Shown here piece after piece: positions 8,318 to 15,551 of a stretch of DNA of 64,000 nt. Source of the DNA: Spongiactinospora rosea (lineage in GTDB: Bacteria; Actinomycetota; Actinomycetes; Streptosporangiales; Streptosporangiaceae); assembly GCF_003315795.1 (NCBI RefSeq), contig NZ_QMEY01000014.1:158501-222500 (forward strand), in the 5' to 3' direction. The position numbers were made by a program, and so were the translations under genes. Position 1 is the first letter of the stretch. Every line of letters starts with the position of its first letter. Under the pieces are notes generated by a model that saw only the letters and a program-made list of their open reading frames with translations, was not told the DNA's origin and did no database searches.

Positions 8318-9094
8318 TCAGCGGTTGACGAACGTCGCGGCGCGCTTCTCGGTGAAGGCCGCCATGCCCTCCTTCTGGTCGGCGGTGGCGAAGGTGGCGT
8401 GGAAGAGCCGCCGCTCGAAGCGCACGCCTTCGGCCAGGGTGGTCTCGAAGGCCCGGTTGACGCTCTCCTTGGCCATCATCGCGATGGGCGTGGACATGCC
8501 GGCGACGGTCTCGGCCACCGCCAGCGCCTCGCCGAGCAGGTCGGCCGCCGGGACGACCCTGGACACCAGGCCCGCCCGTTCGGCTTCTTCGGCGTCCATG
8601 GTCCGGCCGGTCAGGCACATCTCCATCGCCTTGGCCTTGCCGACCGCGCGGGTCAGCCGCTGGGAGCCGCCGATGCCCGGGATGACCCCCAGCTTGATCT
8701 CCGGCTGGCCGAAGACCGCGGTGTCGGCGGCCAGCACGATGTCGCAGAGCATCGCCAGCTCGCAGCCGCCGCCCAGGGCATACCCGGACACCGCCGCGAC
8801 GGTGGGTTTGCGGATCTGGCCGAGCCGGTCCCAGGCGGCGAACCAGTCGCTGAGGTAGACGTCCATGTAGTCGTTGGGCTGCATCTCCTTGATGTCGGCC
8901 CCGGCGGCGAACGCCCGCTCGGAGCCGGTGATCACCAGGCAACCGATCTCCGGGTCGCGGTCGAAGTCCGCCGCCGCGGCGGTGACCTCGCCCATGAGCC
9001 GGAGGTTGAGCGCGTTGAGCGCCTTGGGCCGGTTCAGCGTGATGAGGCCGACCCGGTTCTTGGTCTCGGTGAGGATCGTTTCGTACCTGGTCAT
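8318..9094 (-). CDS. enoyl-CoA hydratase
   Basis: 258 residues from the ATG at 9094 (MTRYETILTETKNRVGLITL), which overlaps the mmsB stop. It is a crotonase-fold protein with the oxyanion-hole segments AFAAGADIKEM and SGYALGGGCELAM, and QPEIKLGVIPGIGGSQRL with the catalytic glutamates. In valine breakdown it would hydrate methacrylyl-CoA to 3-hydroxyisobutyryl-CoA. It is the last gene of a five-gene operon with overlapping or near-overlapping genes. Role is inferred from the operon; the family itself is clear. Confidence 0.92.
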   Translation of the reverse strand: MTRYETILTETKNRVGLITLNRPKALNALNLRLMGEVTAAAADFDRDPEIGCLVITGSERAFAAGADIKEMQPNDYMDVYLSDWFAAWDRLGQIRKPTVAAVSGYALGGGCELAMLCDIVLAADTAVFGQPEIKLGVIPGIGGSQRLTRAVGKAKAMEMCLTGRTMDAEEAERAGLVSRVVPAADLLGEALAVAETVAGMSTPIAMMAKESVNRAFETTLAEGVRFERRLFHATFATADQKEGMAAFTEKRAATFVNR

Positions 9095-9969
9095 GAGCGT
9101 TCCCTGATCGAATTGATGACGGCGGAGAAGTCCTGCCCGGCCCCGTCGCCTTCGGCGAAGGCGGCGTAGATCTCCGCCGCGCGAAGGCCGATCTCCGCCG
9201 CGACGCCGTGCGCGCGTACGGCGTTGGCGGCCAGGCCGAGGTCCTTGGCCATGAGCGCCCCGGCGAATCCCGGGCGATAGCCGTTGCCGGCGGGGCTGCC
9301 CGGCACCGGACCCGGCACCGGGCAGTTGACGGTCAATGCCCAGCACTGCCCGGAGGCGGCCGAGGCCACGTCGAACAGCGCCTGGTGGGGCAATCCCAGC
9401 CGCTCGCCCAGGACGAACGCCTCGCTGACGGCGATCATCGAGGCGCCCAGGATCATGTTGTTGCAGATCTTCGCCGCCTGCCCGGCTCCGGGCCCGCCGC
9501 AGTGAACGACCCTGCGCCCCATGGCGGACAACACCGGCTCGGCGGCGGCGAAGTCGGCGTCGGCCGCGCCCACCATGAAGGTCAGCGTCGCCGCGGTCGC
9601 TCCCATCACGCCGCCGGAGACGGGTGCGTCGAGGGCCCGATGCCCGGCGTCGGCCACCGAGCGCGCGGCGGCGCGCGCGTCGGCCACGTCGATGGTGGAG
9701 CAGTCGGCGAACAACGTGTCCGCCCGCGTCGTGGGCGCGATGTCCGCATAGCAGTCAAGGACGTGCCGTCCGGTGGGCAGCATGGTGATGACCAGGTCGG
9801 CGTCACCGGCCGCGTCGGCCGCCGAACGCGCCGCCCGCACACCCGACGCCGCCGCGCGTTCCAGCGCCGCTTCGTCCAGGTCGAAACCATGCACGTCGTG
9901 TCCGGCCTTGACAAGATTGGCGGCCATGGGGCCGCCCATGTTCCCCAGGCCGATGAAGGCGATCGTCAT
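9091..9969 (-). CDS. mmsB: 3-hydroxyisobutyrate dehydrogenase
   Basis: 292 residues. N-terminal Rossmann motif FIGLGNMGGPMAANLVKAGH, the substrate-binding APVSGGVMGATAATLTFMVG segment and the catalytic lysine in GAGQAAKICNNMI are all visible. It oxidises 3-hydroxyisobutyrate to methylmalonate semialdehyde using NAD. Both ends overlap neighbouring genes by ATGA. It sits between the 3-hydroxyisobutyryl-CoA hydrolase and enoyl-CoA hydratase genes, exactly the chemistry of valine degradation. Confidence 0.94.
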   Translation of the reverse strand: MTIAFIGLGNMGGPMAANLVKAGHDVHGFDLDEAALERAAASGVRAARSAADAAGDADLVITMLPTGRHVLDCYADIAPTTRADTLFADCSTIDVADARAAARSVADAGHRALDAPVSGGVMGATAATLTFMVGAADADFAAAEPVLSAMGRRVVHCGGPGAGQAAKICNNMILGASMIAVSEAFVLGERLGLPHQALFDVASAASGQCWALTVNCPVPGPVPGSPAGNGYRPGFAGALMAKDLGLAANAVRAHGVAAEIGLRAAEIYAAFAEGDGAGQDFSAVINSIRERS

Positions 9970-10982
9970 GACAGCTCCAGCTCCTGACCTTCGAGAGGGG
10001 CGAAGAACGCCTCGACCTCCTCGGCCGAGGCGGGTGCCGCCCAGCGCGGCGCGCGGTCCTTGTCGATGACCTGGGCGCGGATGCCCTCCTCCAGATCCGG
10101 GTGACGCCACGCCCGGCAGGAGACCCGGTACTCCTGGCGGAGCACTTCCGAAAGCGTGCTCAGAAGTCTCGCCCGGCGGATCGCGGCGAGGGCCACTCGC
10201 AGGGCCGTGGGGGAGTTGCCGCCGATCCGCTCGGCCGCCTCCCTGGCCGCGCTCTCGCCGGCCTCCAGCAGGCGTTCCACGATCTCCGGCACGCTTTCGG
10301 CCGCGTAGCAGGCGTCGATCCAGGGACGCTCTCCGGTGAGAGCCGCGGCCGGGGCCTCGTGGGCGTACACCGCCACCGCGGCGTTCACCCCGCGCTCCGC
10401 CACGGCGTCGCAGAAGGCCGTCAGCTCCGCCGCGGGCACGTAATGGTCGGCCAGCCCGCAGGCGATGGCGTCGCCCGCGCCGATCGACGCCCCGGTCAGC
10501 GCCAGATGCAGGCCGATCTCACCGGGGGCGCGCGACAGCAGGTAGGTGCCGCCCACGTCGGGGATCAGGCCGATGCCGGTCTCGGGCATGGCCAGCCTGG
10601 TGCGTTCGGTGACGATCCGGACATCGCCGTGCGCCGACACCCCGACGCCGCCGCCCATCACCAGGCCGTCCATGATCGCGACGTACGGCTTGCCGTACCG
10701 GGCGATGTGCGCGTTGAGCCGGTACTCATCCCGCCAGAACGCGGGCGTGGCCGCGCCACCCTGCCGGATGTCGTGGTAGATGGAACGGATGTCGCCTCCG
10801 GCGCACAGCCCGCGTTCACCCGCGCCGCTGATGAGCACGGCCTCGATGGTCTCGTCGTCCTCCCACTCCCGCAGCGCGACTTCGAGGTGGCGGACCATGT
10901 CGTGGGTGAGGGCGTTGAGCGCCTTCGGCCGGTTGAGGAGGATCTGGCCGATCTGCCCGGAGCGGGTGGTCTGGACGTCCAT
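9966..10982 (-). CDS. 3-hydroxyisobutyryl-CoA hydrolase
   Basis: 338 residues of the crotonase superfamily in its longer hydrolase form. Visible motifs: GLCAGGDIRSIYHDIRQG, DGLVMGGGVGVSAHGDVRI and MPETGIGLIPDVGGTYLLSR, which are typical of HIBCH-type enzymes. It frees 3-hydroxyisobutyrate from its CoA ester so that MmsB can act on it. It overlaps the mmsB start and the stop of the upstream dehydrogenase gene it follows closely. Confidence 0.92.
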   Translation of the reverse strand: MDVQTTRSGQIGQILLNRPKALNALTHDMVRHLEVALREWEDDETIEAVLISGAGERGLCAGGDIRSIYHDIRQGGAATPAFWRDEYRLNAHIARYGKPYVAIMDGLVMGGGVGVSAHGDVRIVTERTRLAMPETGIGLIPDVGGTYLLSRAPGEIGLHLALTGASIGAGDAIACGLADHYVPAAELTAFCDAVAERGVNAAVAVYAHEAPAAALTGERPWIDACYAAESVPEIVERLLEAGESAAREAAERIGGNSPTALRVALAAIRRARLLSTLSEVLRQEYRVSCRAWRHPDLEEGIRAQVIDKDRAPRWAAPASAEEVEAFFAPLEGQELELS

Positions 10983-12121
10983 CAGGCGGCCCCGGTCAGG
11001 CCGCGGGCGACGATGACGCGCATGATCTCATTGGTCCCTTCGAGGATCTGGTGCACCCGCAGATCGCGCACGATCTTCTCGATGCCGTATTCGGTGAGGT
11101 AGCCGTAACCGCCGTGCAGTTGCAGCGCGCGGTCGGCCACGGCGAACCCGGTGTCGGTGACGAAGCGCTTGGCCATCGCGCACAGTTCGACCGCCTGGGG
11201 ATCGCCCTCGTCCAGCGCCGTGGCGGCCCGCCACAGCAGGGCACGGGCTGCCTCCAGTTCGGTGGCCATGTCGGCCAGGCGGAACTGGAGGCCCTGAGCG
11301 CGCGAGAGCGGCGCGCCGAAGGCGTGCCGGTCCGCCAGGTAGGCGGTGGTGGCGTCCAGGGCGGCCCGCGCGCCGCCGAGGGAACAGGCCGCGATGCCGA
11401 GCCTGCCACCGTTGAGGCCGTTCATCGCGATCCGGAAGCCGTTGCCCTCCCCGCCGAGCAGCCGGTCGGCGGGCAGCCGGACACCGTCGAGGATGACCTG
11501 CCGGGTGGGCTGGGCGTTCCAGCCCATCTTCTCCTCGTTGGCGCCGAAGGACAGCCCTGGGTCGTCCCGTTCGACGACGAAGGCGGAGACGCCGCGCGGG
11601 CCTGGGGCGCCGGTACGGGCCATGACCACGTACACCTGCGACGCGCCCGCCCCTGAGACGAACTGCTTCACCCCGGAAAGGACGTAGCTGTCGCCGTCGC
11701 GCACCGCCTTGGTGGCGAGCGCCGCCGCGTCCGAGCCGGCGCCGGGTTCGGTCAGGCAGTAGCTGGCCAGGGTCCGCATCGAGCACAGGCCGGGCAGCCA
11801 GCGCGAACGCTGGGCCTCGTCGCCGTAGTGATCGATCATCCAGGCGACCATGTTGTGGATGGAGACATAACCGGCGATCGAGGGGCAGCCGGTGGCCAGC
11901 GTCTCGTAGATGAGTACGCCGTCGCGCCGCGACAGCGCCGAGCCACCGTACTCCTCGGCGACGTACACGCCGCCGAGCCCCAGGTCGGCCGCCTTGGCCA
12001 GCACGTCCACCGGAAAGTGCTTGCGGCGGTCCCAGTCGATCGCGTGCGGAGCCAGGTGCTCGCGGGAAAAGTCGCGGACGGCGTCCACGATGGCGAGCTG
12101 TTCTTGTGTCAGCGTGGGCAT
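10982..12121 (-). CDS. acyl-CoA dehydrogenase (probably isobutyryl-CoA)
   Basis: 379 residues, standard acyl-CoA dehydrogenase length. FAD and substrate motifs are SYCLTEPGAGSDAAAL, QLHGGYGYLTEYGIEKIVRD and, near the C-terminus, ILEGTNEIMRVIVARGL. It introduces the double bond into an acyl-CoA, here most likely isobutyryl-CoA to methacrylyl-CoA because every other step of that pathway is in the same operon. The gene starts 5 bp after mmsA. Confidence 0.93.
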   Translation of the reverse strand: MPTLTQEQLAIVDAVRDFSREHLAPHAIDWDRRKHFPVDVLAKAADLGLGGVYVAEEYGGSALSRRDGVLIYETLATGCPSIAGYVSIHNMVAWMIDHYGDEAQRSRWLPGLCSMRTLASYCLTEPGAGSDAAALATKAVRDGDSYVLSGVKQFVSGAGASQVYVVMARTGAPGPRGVSAFVVERDDPGLSFGANEEKMGWNAQPTRQVILDGVRLPADRLLGGEGNGFRIAMNGLNGGRLGIAACSLGGARAALDATTAYLADRHAFGAPLSRAQGLQFRLADMATELEAARALLWRAATALDEGDPQAVELCAMAKRFVTDTGFAVADRALQLHGGYGYLTEYGIEKIVRDLRVHQILEGTNEIMRVIVARGLTGAA

Positions 12122-12126
12122 CGGCT

Positions 12127-13623
12127 TCAGTCCATCGTCGGGATGGTGAAACTGGCGCCCTGCCTGGTCCCCGATGGCCAGCGCGAGGTGACGGTCTTCG
12201 TGCGCGTGAAGAACCGGATGGAGTCGGTGCCGAACTGGTTCAGGTCGCCGAACATCGAGCGCTTCCAGCCGCCGAAGGAGTGGTAGGCGACGGGGACGGG
12301 GATGGGCACGTTGACGCCCACCATGCCGGTGTCCACCCGGCGGGTGAAGTCGCGCGCGGTGTCGCCGTCGCGGGTGAAGATCGCCACCCCGTTGCCGTAT
12401 TCGTGCTCGCTCGGCAGCCGCAGGGCCTGCTCGTAGTCATCGGTCCGGACCACGGACAGGACGGGGCCGAATATCTCCTCCCGGTAGATCCGCATGTCCG
12501 GGGTGACCCGATCGAACAGCGAAGGGCCGATGAAGAAGCCGCCCGGCTCGGGCGGTGCGGCCGTCCGTCCGTCCACCACCAGTTCGGCGCCCTCGGCCAC
12601 GCCGATGTCGAGGTAGCCGCGGACCCGTTCCAGGGCGTCTGCTCCGACGAGCGGGCCGAAATCGGCCGCCGGATCGTCGGAACGGCCCACGCGCAACTTC
12701 CCGATCCGGTCCACGAGCCGCTCCAGCAGCGCCTCGGCGGTGCCCTCGCCCACCGGCACGGCCACCGAGATGGCCATGCACCGCTCGCCCGCCGAACCGT
12801 ACCCGGCTCCGACCAGCGCGTCGGCCGCCTGGTCCAGATCGGCGTCCGGCATGACGATCAGGTGGTTCTTCGCGCCGCCGAAGCACTGGGCGCGTTTACC
12901 GTGGCTCGTCGCGGTCGTGTAGACCTGCTCGGCGACGGCGGTGGAGCCGACGAAACACGCCGCGGCCACGCGCGGGTCGGTGAGCAGGGTCCGCACCGTG
13001 TCCTTGGCGCCGTGGACGACGTTCAGCACGCCGGGTGGGAGGCCGGCTTCGGCGAACAGCTCGGCCAGCCGTACCGGCACCGACGGGTCGCGCTCGGAGG
13101 GCTTGAGCACGAAGGCATTGCCGCAGGCGATGGCGGGTGCCGCCTGCCACAGCGGGATCATGGCCGGGAAGTTGAACGGCGTGATCCCCGCGACGACGCC
13201 CAGCGGCTGCCGCATCGAGTACACATCGATGCCGCCGCCCGCGTTGTCGGTGAACTCGCCCTTGAGCAGGTGGGGGATGCCGGCGGCGAACTCGACCACC
13301 TCCAGGCCGCGCTGGAGGTCGCCGTGGGCGTCGGCGATGGTCTTGCCGTGCTCGGCGGAGAGCAGCCGGGCCAGGGACTCGCGCTCGGCCTGCGCCAGCC
13401 GGAGGAATTCCAGCAGTACGCGCGCGCGGCGCTGCGGGTTCCAGGACGCCCAGCCGGGCTGGGCCGCGGTGGCATCGGCGATCGCCGCCCTGGCCTCCTC
13501 TGCGGATGCCAGCGGGACTCTCGCCTGGACCTGGCCGGTGTTGGGGTCGTGTACCTCACCGTAGGCTCCCGAAGAGCCGGAGAGGTGTTCGCCGCCGATG
13601 AAGTGGGTCAACTCGCGGATCAT
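12127..13623 (-). CDS. mmsA: methylmalonate-semialdehyde dehydrogenase (CoA-acylating)
   Basis: 498 residues of the aldehyde dehydrogenase superfamily. The catalytic cysteine is in GSAGERCMAISVAV. MmsA-type features include FNFPAMIPLWQAAPAIACGN and FGGAKNHLIVMPDADL. It converts methylmalonate semialdehyde to propionyl-CoA and CO2. It is the first gene of the valine operon, preceded by a 165-nt stretch and a cobalamin riboswitch. Its product, propionyl-CoA, is the substrate for either the B12-dependent methylmalonyl-CoA route or the methylcitrate cycle encoded at the window start. Confidence 0.95.
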   Translation of the reverse strand: MIRELTHFIGGEHLSGSSGAYGEVHDPNTGQVQARVPLASAEEARAAIADATAAQPGWASWNPQRRARVLLEFLRLAQAERESLARLLSAEHGKTIADAHGDLQRGLEVVEFAAGIPHLLKGEFTDNAGGGIDVYSMRQPLGVVAGITPFNFPAMIPLWQAAPAIACGNAFVLKPSERDPSVPVRLAELFAEAGLPPGVLNVVHGAKDTVRTLLTDPRVAAACFVGSTAVAEQVYTTATSHGKRAQCFGGAKNHLIVMPDADLDQAADALVGAGYGSAGERCMAISVAVPVGEGTAEALLERLVDRIGKLRVGRSDDPAADFGPLVGADALERVRGYLDIGVAEGAELVVDGRTAAPPEPGGFFIGPSLFDRVTPDMRIYREEIFGPVLSVVRTDDYEQALRLPSEHEYGNGVAIFTRDGDTARDFTRRVDTGMVGVNVPIPVPVAYHSFGGWKRSMFGDLNQFGTDSIRFFTRTKTVTSRWPSGTRQGASFTIPTMD

Positions 13624-13788
13624 GCATGCCTGCTTTCACCAGGTGGATCCGAGGACGGGCACGCGGGATGAGCGTGCGGGCGACGGGTCAGCGGCTGATC
13701 GCCGCCGTCATGGTCGGATCACCTGGGTCGCGGGCGCGTTCCGATGCCATGCGTGTTCGCTCCATCCTCGTGGACAACACTGCCTGAC
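13624..13788 (-). other. leader between the cobalamin riboswitch and mmsA
   Basis: 165 nt with two short hairpins on the minus strand (GCGGC/GCCGC around GATCA, and GCACGC/GCGTGC). The hairpins could be part of the riboswitch expression platform. A tiny open frame (ATGACGGCGGCGATCAGCCG) overlaps the first hairpin but I see no convincing gene. The mmsA ribosome site is weak, which leaves room for translational control. Confidence 0.4.
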
Positions 13789-13945
13789 CCGCGGCCGGTA
13801 TCCTGACTCCCGGATCAGCGCACGTCATCCGGCCTTCCCGGCTGTCGCCAGTGGCACTGTCGAGCGATGACGCACATCCCCGGTCACAGTGGCGGGACCG
13901 TGCCGGATTCACACCGGCTTCCCTGCACCGCGGGCGTTCACTGCT
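13789..13945 (-). promoter_or_regulatory. cobalamin riboswitch upstream of the valine operon
   Basis: On the minus strand: GGGAAGCCGGTGTGAATCC, GGTCCCGCCACTGTGACCGG, GCCACTGGCGACAGCCGGGA, GGAAGGCCGGATGACG, and the classic 3' box GGGAGTCAGGATACCGGCC. It is a different subtype from the metE/nrdAB pair, with the GAGTCAGGATACC end. A TATATT that may be the -10 lies just upstream. The first downstream gene is mmsA, 165 nt away, on the same strand. Confidence 0.92.
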
Positions 13946-14147
13946 GAAAATATAGTTGGACGTCCTAGTAAGTCCAGTCCCTCGGTGGGCCGCTTGCGGG
14001 GCGCGCTGTGCTGGTCGGCCGGCAGGACGGCTCGGCAGGACGGCTTATTGCCTGGCCGGACACCGCGACGCCGCCAACAACGCTCCTGAACGACACCATC
14101 TGTACCGACCCATGGGAGCACCTGGTCGCGACGCCGAGATCACGGCC

Positions 14148-14513
14148 ATGCGCCGGCAGCATTCCACCCTCCAGCCCGCGGCCGGACTGATCGTCTTCCA
14201 TACCCGCCTCGGACTGACCATGATCGACCTCATAGAGGGCCTCGGTGAGAGGGCGTCAATCATCGCCCGGCTCATCGACACCGTCTTGGCCGCTGGTGAC
14301 GGCTACGCGGCGCGGGACCTGCTCGCCCATCAGGCATGCCGCGCAGCGCTCACACCAGCCCAGCAGAACACGCTCAGCGCGGCCATCGAGACGGCCGGCC
14401 TGGGCACCGGCGTCATCCCCGAGCCGCTCATGAGTGACCTTCACGCCGCAGTGGAACTGAGCGCGACACGGACCGCAGCGCACTTCGGTACCCGGCTACG
14501 CCCGGCTCGTTGA
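14148..14513 (+). pseudogene. fragment of a lanthipeptide-cluster repeat protein gene
   Basis: About 120 residues that align with the C-terminal third of the 375-residue protein encoded at 31394-32521. Shared segments include VFHTRLGLTMIDLI here against LFHARLGLTVIDLL there, ADGYAA/GDGYAA, and the preceding TAMRRQH/ATMRRRY. The open frame runs further upstream to 13956, but that part shows no similarity and enters the divergent riboswitch promoter region. The N-terminal two thirds are missing, so I call it a remnant. The IS3 element begins 113 bp further on. Confidence 0.65.
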
Positions 14514-14645
14514 TCGCCAGAGCGGGATGGCCGGTGCGACGCGCTGCCGCTCGGGCTGCCGCACGAGGAGTTCGCGCGGGCGGTCAACGTGCTGACCGTC
14601 AAGAACGGGCCTTCCCCCACGGAAGTGGACACGCGTTGGGGTGTG

Positions 14646-15545
14646 TCATGCAGCCAGGGACACCCTAGCTGATCTTTCCTCGTGTAGACGTTCGTAGGCA
14701 GTCGGGCTGAGCTGCCCGTTGGCCGAGTGCCTCCTTCGGGTGTTGTACCGGGTGAGCCAGCGAAAGACCGTGCGGCGGCAGGTGGCGGCATCGCCGTAGT
14801 GGCGCTCGCCCTGGAGCGTCTCTCGTTTGAGGGAGGCGTGGAAGCTCTCGCAGGCGGCGTTGTCGGCGCTGGTTCCGACGGCTCCCATGGACTGGGTGAC
14901 ACCCAGCGCGTGGCAGAGGACGGCGTAGTCCTTGGAGGTGTACTGCGCTCCATGATCGCTGTGGAAGATCGAGTCGGTCAGGCCACCGCGGGTCGCCGCA
15001 GCCATCCTCAGTGCGTCGGCGACCAAGTCGGTGCGCATGTGGTCGGCGATCGACCAGCCCACCAGCCGGCGGCTGAAGCAGTCCAGGACAGTCGCCAGGT
15101 AGAGAAACTCCCCGTCGCCGAGGGGCAGGTAGGTGATGTCGCCCAAGTACTTACAGCCCGGCTCGGTAGCGGTGAAATCCCGCTTGAACAGGTCCGGCAC
15201 CGGCGTGGCCGACGGCTCGAGGATGGTGGTGCGTACGCGCCGACGCAGACGCAGCCCAACGATGGCGAACTTCCGCATCACCCGCGCGACACGTTTCTCG
15301 TTGATCGTCATACCCTGCTCGCGCAGTTCGGCGGTGATCCGCGGTGATCCGTAGGTGCCGTCGAGGTCGGCGTGGACCGTCCGGATCTGTTCGGCCAGCG
15401 CCTGGTCGGCGGCCTCGCGGGCGGCGCGGGCCTGGGCGCCGTCGCGCCACTTGTGGTAGCTGGCCCGATTCAGGCCAAGCACCTGGCACAACCGCTTCAC
15501 CCCGAAGGTGTCGGCATGGTCGCAGACGAACTGGAAGCGGTTCAC
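14646..15545 (-). CDS. IS3-family transposase OrfB (DDE domain)
   Basis: 299 residues from the GTG at 15545, the usual OrfB start overlapping the OrfA stop once the intron is removed. N-terminal VNRFQFVCDHADTFGVKRL and HTH_21 segment, then an rve integrase core with GDITYLPLGDGEFLY (first Asp), HSDHGAQYTSKDY (second Asp) and NAACESFHASLKRE (Glu). The coding part is intact. In the DNA the frame stays open into the intron, but those residues are intron sequence. Expression needs intron splicing if OrfA-OrfB fusion by frameshift is required. Confidence 0.9.
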   Translation of the reverse strand: MNRFQFVCDHADTFGVKRLCQVLGLNRASYHKWRDGAQARAAREAADQALAEQIRTVHADLDGTYGSPRITAELREQGMTINEKRVARVMRKFAIVGLRLRRRVRTTILEPSATPVPDLFKRDFTATEPGCKYLGDITYLPLGDGEFLYLATVLDCFSRRLVGWSIADHMRTDLVADALRMAAATRGGLTDSIFHSDHGAQYTSKDYAVLCHALGVTQSMGAVGTSADNAACESFHASLKRETLQGERHYGDAATCRRTVFRWLTRYNTRRRHSANGQLSPTAYERLHEERSARVSLAA

Positions 15546-15551
15546 CAGTGC

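Noticed and set aside
13688..13912. 74-codon minus-strand ORF overlapping the third riboswitch
   Set aside because: It lies in the aptamer itself and translates structured RNA. Not a gene.
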